The notes: a model not told the origin generated them from the sequence alone. A stretch of DNA of 64,000 bases from Candidatus Manganitrophus noduliformans (GCF_012184425.1 NZ_VTOW01000003.1:496001-560000), one strand, 5' to 3'. Shown: positions 8,735 to 17,713, counted from the stretch's first letter. Numbers and translations: made by a program.

Positions 8735-9115
8735 TTATCCGCATGGGATTTTCTGCTGGAAGAATTGATTCAGAAGGGTCTTTACTTCGCCAAGGGTAAA
8801 AGGCTTCTCAAGGCAGAGGTTTCCCGTTTCTTTGACGAACGATTCTGTTTTGGGATTTCTCAGGTCGCCCGTGACGAATACGATCCGCCGGGCGAGGTCC
8901 GCCGAGTGATCTTTCAGATGATGATAAAGGTCTTTTCCGCTCATGTCGTTTAGATGGATATCCAGAAAGATCCCGTCAAATCCCCCCTCATTGATCTTTT
9001 CCAGCCCCTCGCTTCCCGACTGGGCTTGTGTGACGGCGTAACCGAAACGGCTCAAAAGGCTGGATAGAAAGTTCCGGATAATTGACTCGTTCTCGATCAC
9101 CAAAATCCGCTTCAT
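8735..9115 (-). CDS. Single-domain response regulator
   Basis: A 126-residue stand-alone receiver domain. Conserved positions are visible: the acidic pair region near ENES at 9-12, phospho-acceptor Asp52 in FLDIHLNDMSG, the Thr switch in IVFVTGD and the Lys in CLEKPF. There is no output domain, so it would act by protein-protein contact, as CheY-like or Spo0F-like regulators do. GAGG lies seven bases before ATG 9115. No cognate kinase is adjacent; the sensor kinases at 38-43 kb are in the same window but nothing links them directly. Confidence 0.92.
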   Translation of the reverse strand: MKRILVIENESIIRNFLSSLLSRFGYAVTQAQSGSEGLEKINEGGFDGIFLDIHLNDMSGKDLYHHLKDHSADLARRIVFVTGDLRNPKTESFVKETGNLCLEKPFTLGEVKTLLNQFFQQKIPCG

Positions 9116-9326
9116 CGCAAAACCTCACTTGTTGGAATGATTCCAGACGGTCGGGCGACCGTCTGCATCGGCGGTCATTTCTATTTTTGGTACAGACTTT
9201 CAGGATTCACCGAGGAATCGAATCGCTTATGCTCCTCTGATTTTACACGAGGTTCTCCGGCTGGACTATAGGGATCAACCCTTGGTGCGCGACAAGGCCG
9301 TCGTTACGTAAGGTGGGGGAATGCGG

Positions 9327-9734
9327 CTACGTGCATTGCTTGAAAAGCGGGTTGGCGTGGGAGACGTCCGGGTCGCCGGTTTTGAGGTCCAGTAGATAGT
9401 GCAGGACTTCATGGCGCCAGACGGAGAGGGTCCCCACTTTGAACGAATTGGGGCGGACGTATTCGCCGCTGCATCCGTCGGCATAGTGCGGGCAGGGGAA
9501 AACCGGCGGCATCAAGATGACGGAAACGTCCTCATATTTCCCCTCGGTCATCCCGGCGCAGGCTTTTGTCTCTTCGAACGCTTTCTGTAAAAATTTCTCC
9601 GTCGTCGAGTCGATAAAGAGGCCCGGCGGGGTCGATTCGGCGGAATGACCTTCCCTTCCGCATCCGCTCAGGACGAGCAGGGCGGCGATTCCCACCAAGA
9701 TAGAAGTGAACTTTCGAGCGACCCCGAGCGACAT
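9327..9734 (-). CDS. Small lipoprotein with HExxH motif
   Basis: A 135-residue protein with a lipoprotein signal (ILVGIAALLVLSGC, acylated Cys at about 25). Near the C-terminus WRHEVLHYLLDLKTGDPDVSH has HEVLH followed by a His 15 residues later, the pattern of zinc metalloproteases (HExxH plus a distal His). Four Cys lie outside the signal peptide (CAGM, FPCP, DGCSG and FKQC), so disulphides are likely in the periplasm. It has no obvious protease fold outside the motif and is very short, so it may be a minimal metalloprotease or a zinc-binding lipoprotein. No operon partner is apparent. Confidence 0.75.
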   Translation of the reverse strand: MSLGVARKFTSILVGIAALLVLSGCGREGHSAESTPPGLFIDSTTEKFLQKAFEETKACAGMTEGKYEDVSVILMPPVFPCPHYADGCSGEYVRPNSFKVGTLSVWRHEVLHYLLDLKTGDPDVSHANPLFKQCT

Positions 9735-9997
9735 GCTTCAATACCTTTACGGAATGAAAGCCCGATGACACAACGGTGTTCAACGGAACATGACAATCCA
9801 TTCCATATCGCAAAAGGCATGCCAGTGGTCTCCCGTAGAAATTTCTGGAATTAAATTAATAAATTAGAGATTTTGTTCAGGTGAAGAGGGATAAATAAGG
9901 GTAAAAACGGGGCATTTTTTGGGCAATGCTGTGAAATGGTCTACATAGCTCGATGGAAATAACTCGGTCGAGGGAGACGGTTTCCGAAGGCGCGGAA

Positions 9998-12219
9998 TCA
10001 GTCGTTTTTGGCGCCGGCGGTTATCCAGTCCCGGACTTTTTTGATTTCTTCAGCTCGAAGAGGAGATCCACCTGCCGGCATTAAGCCCAGGCTAGGATCT
10101 GTCAGCTTTTTGACCAAGAAGCTTGCGTCGGGGTTAAAAGGCTCAACCCGTTTGAAGTTAGAATCCTGTGTGCTTGGTACATTCACCAGCAGATTGAAAG
10201 CATTCTCCCTGGTGTCTAGGAACAGCCCAGTCTCGATGCCTCCAAGTCCTCCGGATCTGTGACATACAGCACCGCATTGTTGAGTAAAGATCTCAGCCTG
10301 AAGCTGGGAGAGGGTCGGAGGGGCTTCGAGGATCTGGCCCCGGATTTCGCCACCGAGATGAGTCGATGTGTGAACATGGATATAGGTATTACCGTCTCGC
10401 GTCGCTTTAATGGCGTCTGAAAAAGTATTGATCCCTTCGGTCGAAGCAATCGGTTCCAGATCAGCGGCGGTCAGCTTTCCGACCAAGGGGCTGACAAATG
10501 AATTTGAAGTCAGCGTAAAGAGGGCACGGCCTTCCGCGCCGGGGGTACCAAAGTGAATTTGTACGGCGGTGACCCCGCTGATGCCGATGTCCGCTACGTG
10601 GAGTGTGTAGGAAATTTCGTTTTGGCCGGGGCTGATTACAAAAGTAGCCGATCCCGTTGCGAGTGTCGTCACTGCAGGTATTTCCTCGCTTCCAGAGAGG
10701 GTTGTCCGTAATAAAACTGGAGGGGCGCTTGTCTGATACCGTGCCAAGGTGAAATGCGATGGAACGCCAGTATTAATCGAGTAGCCAGCGATTATAACCT
10801 TACCGTCAGTTTGAATGGCGACTGCCTGGCCGATGCTACCGGTTCCGATGGGTGTGACGACAGTGCCACCTTTTCCGTTGGTTCCAAAAGAGGCTGTATC
10901 GAAAGTGCCATCGATATTGTATCGTGCCAGAGTGAAATGGTTTGGTCCGCCGGTGTTGGAGTATCCAGCGACGAGAATTTTGCCGTCGGGTTGGAGAACC
11001 ATAGAACGACCGATACTGGTGTTCCCGATGGGTGTGACGACAGTGCCAGCGGTGACGCCGCTGCCGAAAGAATCTTTATCGAGTGTGCCATCGATGTTGT
11101 ATCGTGCCAGAGTGAAATGGTTTGGCACACCAGTGTGGAGGAGTATCCAGCGACCACGATTTTGCCGTCGGGCTGAATGACGACTGCCTGACCGATGCTA
11201 CCGGTTCCGATGGGTGTGACGACGGTGCCACCTGTGCCGGTAGTTCCAAAAGAGGCCGTATCGAGTGTGCCATCGATATTGTATCGTGCCAGAGTGAAAT
11301 GGTTTGGCCCGCCTGTGTTAGAGTATCCAGCGACCACGATTTTGCCGTCGGGCTGAATGGCGACTGCCTGACCAATGCTAGTATTTCCGATTGGAATGGC
11401 GACGGTCCCGGCGGTGACGCCGCTGCCGAAGGAAGTGGTATCAAGGGACCCCGGAGTAACCACCAATACTGGAATAGTTGCACTCTTCGCCGGGTCGGCC
11501 TGGCTGGTCGCCACCACATTGTATATTCCCGGCACCGCAGGTGCAGTATAGGTGCCGCCTGGTGTGATCGATCCGCCGCCTGTCGGTTCTTCCAGACTCC
11601 AGTTAACTCCCTGATTTGCATTTTGTGCGATGGCGGCCGTGAAGGTCTGAACACCGTTCGGAGGAAGAATCGCCGCGCCGGGATTTACGACCACTGAGAC
11701 CTCAGGCTTGAGATCGGGTCTGGTCCAGGCGTCGCTGGCGGATCCGAAGATCTCCACCTCGTTGAGGTTGGTGAATCCGTCGCCGTCGGTGTCGGGATAA
11801 ACAAGCGCTCCGGCGTTGAAGGGGACCGGGGTGTCGACATTGGCCTGAATGTTGACCGTGATGGCAGGGGCGGTAGCGATTAAGGCATTATCGATAAAAT
11901 ACTGAATCTCGAAGGTATGCTGTCCGACCGGAAGGTTGGGGATGGTCCCAATGACCCGGTCGTTTTGCGTATCGACTTGCAGATTAACGATTTGGACACG
12001 GGGGGTTCCCCCATCGACGATCACCTTCGCATTCAGTCCGGTCCGAAGCTTCTGCAGCTGCGTGGGAATCGGGGAGGAGAAGTTGTCCGCCGCGCCGGGA
12101 CCGATCGTGGTCTGCCGATCGCCGGTTTGGCCGCAACCGGCCAGGAAAAGGGCGAGGAACAGTCCGGTGAAGATCAACGTGAAGGGGAACTTGAGAAAGA
12201 TGAATTTAAGAGAGCGCAT
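9998..12219 (-). pseudogene. Lipoprotein with Ig-like, delta-60, CHRD and cytochrome-like domains, frameshifted
   Basis: One gene read in two frames. The 5' part starts at ATG 12219 with a lipoprotein signal (LFLALFLAGC), a Ca-binding-like DTDGDGFTNLNE stretch, an Ig-like domain (GGTYTAPAVPGIYNVVATS) and delta-60 repeats (QPDGKIVVAGYSNTGG, FTLARYNIDGTLD). Near 11130-11155 the frame is lost by two extra bases. The 3' part continues in another frame with more delta-60 repeats, a CHRD domain (TLSGSEEIPAV, YIHVHTSTHLGGEIRGQIL) and a cytochrome-like C-terminus (QQCGAVCH, LMPAGGSPLRAEEIKKVRDWITAGA). The intact product would be a surface lipoprotein of about 740 residues. A sequencing error cannot be excluded. 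It lies 22 bases after the gene starting at 12913 and is probably in its operon. Confidence 0.8.
10738..11460 (-). repeat. Delta-60 coding repeats, about 180-base period
   Basis: The block ATCGTGCCAGAGTGAAATGG (plus strand) recurs at 10921, 11101 and 11283, and a diverged copy lies at 10738. Spacings are 183, 180 and 182 bases. The 180-base unit is 60 codons, the period of the delta-60 beta-propeller-like repeat. The 182-base interval contains the two extra bases that break the reading frame. Confidence 0.85.
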
Positions 12220-12241
12220 AAAAAACGGTTACCTCTATATG

Positions 12242-12913
12242 TTAAGGGGTCGGTCCTGAAACGGTCGCGGAGCCGGTTTGTCCCCCGGCGCCGCCGCCAC
12301 CGCCCCCTCCACCGCCGCCCCCTCCGGCTGCGGCCGCGCCGACCACAACAACCCCCGCAACGGCCCAGACCCACCATTTCTTATACCAGGGTTTCTCGGG
12401 GGAGGCGTCTGTCTTCAGCGCCGTCTGTTTTTCTTCCGCCGGGAAAACTTTCTCGGTAAAGGCCTCTTCGGTTTCTTCCTTTTCAGGGGCCGCGGGGGTC
12501 ACGGTCAAAGTGAGCGGGGAGAAGGAGAAGCCGCGCAAGGCGATGTTTCCGGCCTGATCGGCGGCCTGGATGTAGTATTCGAGGCCGGGCTCGGCGATAT
12601 CGTCCTTCGGGATGGAAACCGAGAAGGTCCCTTTCGGCAGCCGTTCCATGTTGATGGAGGAGTACTCATCCGCTCCGATCGTACGGTAATAGAGGGTGGC
12701 CTCTTGGATCTCCGTATTATCGACAATCGTCGCCTGAATATTCACCGATTCGCCCGACCGGAAGGTTTGCGCCGGGGGCTCGTGCTGGATCGTGGGAGCG
12801 ATCAGGTCCGTGTCGGCGACCAATCTCAGAGATTGGGCCCACAGAGGCGCGGTCGGGATGACGAGAAAGGTATAAAAAGCGATGAAGCTGAGGAGCAATG
12901 CTCTGTTTTTCAT
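12242..12913 (-). CDS. Secreted protein with Ig-like domain, C-terminal anchor and poly-Gly
   Basis: A 223-residue protein with a cleavable signal (LLLSFIAFYTFLVIPTAPLWAQ). Residues about 40-140 look like an Ig/cadherin-like beta domain (IVDNTEIQEATLYYRT, LEYYIQAADQAGNIAL) of the type found in bacterial surface proteins. A Glu/Lys-rich linker leads to a C-terminal membrane segment (WWVWAVAGVVVVGAAAA) that runs straight into a run of 12 glycines. Orientation is probably bulk in the periplasm with the C-terminus in the membrane. No enzyme motif is seen. It precedes the frameshifted lipoprotein gene by 22 bases, suggesting one surface-protein operon. The family is not recognised by name. Confidence 0.75.
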   Translation of the reverse strand: MKNRALLLSFIAFYTFLVIPTAPLWAQSLRLVADTDLIAPTIQHEPPAQTFRSGESVNIQATIVDNTEIQEATLYYRTIGADEYSSINMERLPKGTFSVSIPKDDIAEPGLEYYIQAADQAGNIALRGFSFSPLTLTVTPAAPEKEETEEAFTEKVFPAEEKQTALKTDASPEKPWYKKWWVWAVAGVVVVGAAAAGGGGGGGGGGGGAGGQTGSATVSGPTP

Positions 12914-13078
12914 AGAAGACCCGTATGGATGGGTTGCGTAGGAAGTGAAAACTACCAGGGTTTGAAGGGCAAGTCAATCAAAAAATGCTGGGGGGGGATG
13001 ATTAATGAAATTAAGTTTGGATGCGACAAAAATGGAGGGACATCCATAACAAACAAAATAAATGGTATTCCGTTACGT

Positions 13079-13171
13079 GTAGGGGCGAATCTTGCTTGCA
13101 CTGTTCCACCGTGCTTGCACTGCACCACCGTGTATTCGCCCAGTCTGGGCGATCACAAGGATCGCCCCTAC
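13079..13171. repeat. 93-bp GGGGCGA palindromic element with nested hairpins
   Basis: The ends are exact inverted copies: GTAGGGGCGA (13079-13088) and TCGCCCCTAC (13162-13171). Inside are two smaller hairpins (GGGCGAAT with ATTCGCCC, and GGGCGAT with ATCGCCC) and a 19-base near-tandem repeat beginning CTTGCACTG. The minus-strand stop codon of the PP2C gene (TAG, 13170-13168) is formed by the element's end. Similar short palindromes lie at 32560-32588 and 60559-60594. Confidence 0.75.
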
Positions 13172-13965
13172 AAAGGGCGCACCAAAACGCAGGTAATGTT
13201 GTCTTTTCCGCCGTTTCGGTTGGCCTCTTTGATCAGGATGTCGCAGGCCGACTGGATTGAAGAAGGGGAGGAGAGGACCTCCTCGATGCGCGCGTCGGAA
13301 ACCATATTGGTGAGGCCGTCGGAGCAGAGAAGAAAAAGATCGCCCGGTTGGAGAGGCTCTTCCAGAAGGTCGATTTTGACTTTGGTCTCCACGCCGACCG
13401 CGCGGGTCAGGATGTGCTTCAATTTGGAGGGGAGTGTCGCTGGAGCGGCCTTTCCCGAAGGGGGCTGCATCGCGGCGAGGGTGTGGTCTTGCGTCAGCAG
13501 CGCGAGGCGGCCGTTCCGCAGGCGGTAGGCCCGGCTGTCTCCCACATTCGAAACGATGGCTGTCTCCCCGGAGAGGGCCAGGGCGACGATCGTCGTTCCG
13601 ACGGTTCCGGGGCCGGTCAGGGTCTCCGTTCCGTCGAAAACTTTCACCTTCTCCTGGGAAAATTGATAGATCCGGCTGTTCGCTTCCTGAATCGCCTCCG
13701 TCAGCAGAGGGGCCGGTTTTTCTCTGCCGGAAGAGAGGAATTTTTTCGACACGGTTTCCACCGCCATGGTGCTTGCGACCTCTCCGAAGGAGTGGCCCCC
13801 CATCCCGTCGGCCACCAGATAAAGGCCGGCTTCGTCCGAGAGGAAGAGCGCGTCTTCGTTGTGGGCCCGCTTTGATCCGATATCGGTCAAACCGGCGCTT
13901 TCGGTTTTTCCGCCGGTTTTCTCCTCATTTCTTTTGAAGTGATTTTTAAGACTATTCCAAAGCAC
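13168..13965 (-). CDS. PP2C-family Ser/Thr protein phosphatase
   Basis: A 265-residue PPM/PP2C phosphatase that removes phosphate from Ser/Thr. Metal-binding and catalytic motifs are present: KRAHNEDALFL, YLVADGMGGHSFGEVAS, FLLCSDGLTNMV and the final GGKDNITCVLV. It is soluble, with a short basic N-terminus. GTG 13965 is preferred because GGGAGG ends six bases upstream; the ATG two codons earlier abuts that site, and a longer upstream frame has no family similarity. It belongs with the FHA activator and Ser/Thr kinase that lie just upstream on the same strand. Its last codons and stop fall at the border of a palindromic repeat. Confidence 0.93.
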   Translation of the reverse strand: MLWNSLKNHFKRNEEKTGGKTESAGLTDIGSKRAHNEDALFLSDEAGLYLVADGMGGHSFGEVASTMAVETVSKKFLSSGREKPAPLLTEAIQEANSRIYQFSQEKVKVFDGTETLTGPGTVGTTIVALALSGETAIVSNVGDSRAYRLRNGRLALLTQDHTLAAMQPPSGKAAPATLPSKLKHILTRAVGVETKVKIDLLEEPLQPGDLFLLCSDGLTNMVSDARIEEVLSSPSSIQSACDILIKEANRNGGKDNITCVLVRPL

Positions 13966-14242
13966 CGGCATCCTCCCATGTCCATTCTTATGGAGATCTC
14001 GATAAAAATGAAAAGCAAAGCCTATGCCGGATAAATGGAGACTTCTTATGGATGCGCAATACCGGCCTAACATCTGAATTAGACAGAGAGATTTCGAAAG
14101 GACGAAGAATTGTTCCGAAGATTAAGTCATCGATACGGAAGATCTGATTTCAAATTTTTGAAATGAGTTTAAAAGGTTTGAAAAGTGGAAGGGGAGAAGA
14201 GGATCAAATTAAAGTAGTGGATGAGGTTTGATCAAAAGAGAA

Positions 14243-15595
14243 TTACATGTTGGCGCTTCGTTTCGCCGCTTCGCGGAGGTTGATCCCATACTTTTTCAGC
14301 TTGTAGTAGACTGTTCCCCGGCTGACCTTCAAGGTCTCCGCCGCCTTGGCGGTATCCCAACTGCTTTCTTTGAGAATTTTAAGAAGCAGCTCTTTCGAAA
14401 TAGCATCTAGCGGGGCTTCCTCTTCCATCTCTGCGGGGCTGTTCCAGGCCTCGGAATCGAAAAGAAGGGTCTCGTCCAACAACTCAGGGGCGCGGGAGCG
14501 AACGAGCGCGCTGTAGAAAGCGTTCTCCATCTGTCGGACATTGCCGGGCCAATCGGCGGCCTGAAGGCGATGGAGCGCTTCATCGGTCAGGACCGGCCTG
14601 GCCGGGAGATTTAATTCTTCGCCGAGCCGCTCGATAAAATGGGCGGCGAGAAGCGGGATATCTTCTTTTCGATCCCGCAGGGGAGGGAGGAGAATTTGAA
14701 CGACCTTGATCCGGTAGTAAAGATCGGCGCGAAAGGTCCCCTCTTTGACCGCCCGCTCCAGATCTTTGTTGGTCGCGGCGACGACGCGGGTATCGACCGG
14801 GGTCTCGCGCGCGCTTCCCAGCCGCATGACGACCTTTCCCTGGAGGAAGCGGAGAAGCTTCGCCTGAGCGGCCGGGCTCAATTCGCCGATCTCGTCGAGA
14901 AAAAGGGTTCCTTTATCGGCCTCCTCGATCTTTCCCTTCTGGGTGGTTTGAGCGCCGGTGAAGGCCCCTTTTTCATGTCCGAACAGCTCGCTTTCGATCA
15001 GATCGAGCGGGATGGCGGCGCAGTTGACGGCGATGAACGGCTCGTTTCTTCGCGCGCTTGCTTCGTGGATCGCCCGGGCGACCAGCTCCTTTCCGGTCCC
15101 ATGCTCTCCCCGGATCAGGACGGTGACCGGATGACCCGAGACATCCTCGATGAGGCGGTAGATCTGCTGCATCGACGGGCTCTCTCCGATCAAGATTCCG
15201 AAATGGCTGCGGAGAGGAGCGTTGGAAGCGTAGGCCTCTTGTCGTCGATCTTTTTCTTGCAGGACGGCCTGGGGTGTTTTCTTCGGAATCGGGACGGTGT
15301 GATCCTCCTGCCGACGGGAGCAGTCGATCTCGAACGGGTAGACCCCCAACTTGCACTGCGGGGGGAGAAGGGTTGATCCGGCGACCGGTTTCCCGTCGAG
15401 AAGAACGCCGTTCGAGCTCCGGTCCTCCAGGCGGAAAGCGTCCCCCTCCTGCGCAATCACCAGATGAAGCCGTGACACGTGTTGATTGGGGAGGACCAGG
15501 TCGTTCTCGGAAGAGCGGCCGACGGTAATTTCACCTTTGGACAGAAGCGAGCGCTGAATGAGCTTTTTGTCGAGATAGACTTTGAATTCAAGCAT
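14243..15595 (-). CDS. FHA-domain sigma-54-dependent transcriptional activator
   Basis: A 450-residue regulator. Residues 20-80 form an FHA domain (ITVGRSSENDLVLPNQHVSRLH, then DRSSNGVLLDGK) that binds phosphothreonine. The AAA+ domain follows with Walker A GEHGTGKE, the sigma-54 contact loop GAFTGA, Walker B GTLFLDEIGE and LRFLQGKVVMRLG. A Fis-type helix-turn-helix closes the protein (AAETLKVSRGTVYYKLKKYGI). An FHA input instead of a receiver domain means activation by Ser/Thr phosphorylation, and the kinase gene ends only 3 bases upstream. Expected role: switching on -24/-12 promoters when the kinase is active. Target genes are not identifiable here. Confidence 0.95.
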   Translation of the reverse strand: MLEFKVYLDKKLIQRSLLSKGEITVGRSSENDLVLPNQHVSRLHLVIAQEGDAFRLEDRSSNGVLLDGKPVAGSTLLPPQCKLGVYPFEIDCSRRQEDHTVPIPKKTPQAVLQEKDRRQEAYASNAPLRSHFGILIGESPSMQQIYRLIEDVSGHPVTVLIRGEHGTGKELVARAIHEASARRNEPFIAVNCAAIPLDLIESELFGHEKGAFTGAQTTQKGKIEEADKGTLFLDEIGELSPAAQAKLLRFLQGKVVMRLGSARETPVDTRVVAATNKDLERAVKEGTFRADLYYRIKVVQILLPPLRDRKEDIPLLAAHFIERLGEELNLPARPVLTDEALHRLQAADWPGNVRQMENAFYSALVRSRAPELLDETLLFDSEAWNSPAEMEEEAPLDAISKELLLKILKESSWDTAKAAETLKVSRGTVYYKLKKYGINLREAAKRSANM

Positions 15596-15598
15596 GCC

Positions 15599-17713
15599 TT
15601 ACCAGAGCACCTTCCCCCAGCCCGCTCCCTCTTTTCGAATGAGCACCTTGCTCTGCTTCCATTCGTCCGGGGGGGGAACGACCTTGCCGTTTCGGTCAAC
15701 CAGCCGGGTGATCACCACATTGGCGGAAGCCAGCTCTCCGGCGAGCGAAAAGTTGGCGATGGAGATTTTGACGACCGGATGGTCGCGGAAGATCTCTTGC
15801 AGGATGCGGGTCCGGCCGTCGGAGAGATTGCTGATTTGCATCAGGGCGGCCATGTCCCTCCCTTCGTAGGCTTTTTTCAACTTCGATAAAATCTCGCCGA
15901 CCACCTCGATATCGGGCCGCGGCGGAACGACCGGCGTCGGCGGGGTCTGTTTTGCGATCTTCGTTTCGGCCGGGGGGGGCGGGCCGGAGGGTTTGGCGGG
16001 ATTTTCCGGGGCGGCCTTCGGCGTTGCTACGGCCTCTTTCTTCATCGGTTTGGGGCTTGGCGCGGAGGTCGCCTTGGCGAGTTGCATCTGCGCCTCCTCT
16101 TTCGCTTTTTTGAACCCTTGGTCGGCGCGGACGAAAAACTCTTTTGCCTTCTCCAGGGTCGCGCCGGCCTCTTCATATTGCTTCCGGTTCATCAATTCGC
16201 TTCCCTCTTGGAACGCCTTGGCCCCTTTCCTTTCCAATTCGGCTGCATGCAAATAAAGCTGGGAGGCGCGATGACGGGCATCGAGTCGATCGGCTTCAAA
16301 ATTCGATTCGGAGACGTTGCTCTGCGCTTTCCGCGCCTCGGTCTCGATCTCATTCGCTTTCGCCTGCGCGGCCTCGATCGGATCTTCCTGTTTCGGTTCC
16401 GGAGGGGCGGGGGTGCTGACCGGAAGGGGAGCCGGCGCCGGTTCAGGCGGCGCGACCGGCTGCTCCACCGGACGCGGCGGGGGCGGGGAAACTGCCGCCA
16501 CCGGCTCGGGAGCCGATTCCGAATCAGAAGAAAAGAAGTAGACCCCTCCGGCGATCAGGACGACCAATCCAACGATGCCGGCGAAGATCGGGACCAATCG
16601 TTGCCCTTTACCCGCGTGCGTCCGGCCCGACGGGGGAGGCGGGGAGAGGGTATGCGTTTTCTCGGGAAAATCGGATCCCGGTAAGGGAACGGGGGTGAAT
16701 TTTCCGGTCGACGGGCGTTGAAGGGGAGGGGGCGTTTTCGGAGAAGAAAATTCCGCGCTTCTCTTCGGATCCGCTCGGCCCGGGAGCATCGTCGTCGACT
16801 CTTCTTCGTCGACCGGTTGTCCCGGCGCCGGCGTGGCGTCCGAAGGGAGGGAGATCGCCCGCGTCATCGTCCGATCGAGGGTATCTTCGTCGGGATTCTC
16901 ATTTCCGAGATTCCGGATTTTCTCGATCAAAGTTGCCGCGTCCGAAATGCGCTCCTGCGCCTGTTTTCTCAGCAGCGATTGGACGAGCGTTTGAATGGGG
17001 GAGGGGATATGATCGGGGAAGGTGAGGTTGAATTCCTGCGGCTCGTAAATCAGCTTGGCGATGATCGACATCCGGGAGAGCCGCTCGAACGGGGTCGTTC
17101 CGGTGAGCATTTCATAGAGGACGATGCCGAGCGAGTAGAGATCGCTCCGTCCGTCCATCGCTTCTCCGCGCGCTTGCTCCGGCGACATGTACTCCGGGGT
17201 GCCGATGATCTGGCCGGTGGCGGTCACGGAGATTTCGTCGGTGGCGGCGGCGATGCCGAAATCGGCGAGCTTCACCTTGCCGCGGCTGTCGACCATGACG
17301 TTGCTCGGCTTGATATCCCGGTGGACAATTCCTTGCGCATGGGCATAGGCGAGCGCCTCGGCCATCTGCAGGGCGACCGAGAGCGCCTGCTCCAGAGAGA
17401 GGGGGCCTCTCTCCAGGATGACCTGCTTGAGGTCCTTTCCCGGAAAGAACTCCATGACGATGTATTGCGCGTTCTGGTCTTCCGAAACGTCGTAGACGCG
17501 GATGACGTTCTCATGGTCCAGCCGGGCCATGGCGCGGGCCTCGCGCTGAAAGCGTTTCACAAAGGAGGTGTCTCCGGTGTATTGGGCGTGAAGGACCTTG
17601 AGGGCGACGGTCCGGTTGAGCGATTTGTGGATGGCCTTGTAGACGATCCCCATGCCGCCGCGCGCGATCTCCCCCTGGATTTCGTATTTACCGGAAAAAA
17701 GCTGGTTTTCCAT
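15599..17713 (-). CDS. Transmembrane Ser/Thr protein kinase
   Basis: A 704-residue PknB-like kinase. The glycine-rich loop is GEIARGGMGIVYK, the ATP lysine is Lys39, the catalytic loop is HRDIKPSNVM with Asp133, and the metal site is DFG at 151-153, followed by GTPEYMSPEQARGE. A Pro/Ser/Thr-rich juxtamembrane stretch of about 90 residues precedes one membrane segment (about 373-394). Outside the membrane lie a Pro-rich stretch, a Lys/Glu/Ala-rich helical part and a C-terminal domain ending in VLIRKEGAGWGKVLW that resembles a small NTF2-like sensor region. It is the first gene of the kinase, FHA activator, PP2C group. The signal it senses is unknown. Confidence 0.95.
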   Translation of the reverse strand: MENQLFSGKYEIQGEIARGGMGIVYKAIHKSLNRTVALKVLHAQYTGDTSFVKRFQREARAMARLDHENVIRVYDVSEDQNAQYIVMEFFPGKDLKQVILERGPLSLEQALSVALQMAEALAYAHAQGIVHRDIKPSNVMVDSRGKVKLADFGIAAATDEISVTATGQIIGTPEYMSPEQARGEAMDGRSDLYSLGIVLYEMLTGTTPFERLSRMSIIAKLIYEPQEFNLTFPDHIPSPIQTLVQSLLRKQAQERISDAATLIEKIRNLGNENPDEDTLDRTMTRAISLPSDATPAPGQPVDEEESTTMLPGRADPKRSAEFSSPKTPPPLQRPSTGKFTPVPLPGSDFPEKTHTLSPPPPSGRTHAGKGQRLVPIFAGIVGLVVLIAGGVYFFSSDSESAPEPVAAVSPPPPRPVEQPVAPPEPAPAPLPVSTPAPPEPKQEDPIEAAQAKANEIETEARKAQSNVSESNFEADRLDARHRASQLYLHAAELERKGAKAFQEGSELMNRKQYEEAGATLEKAKEFFVRADQGFKKAKEEAQMQLAKATSAPSPKPMKKEAVATPKAAPENPAKPSGPPPPAETKIAKQTPPTPVVPPRPDIEVVGEILSKLKKAYEGRDMAALMQISNLSDGRTRILQEIFRDHPVVKISIANFSLAGELASANVVITRLVDRNGKVVPPPDEWKQSKVLIRKEGAGWGKVLW

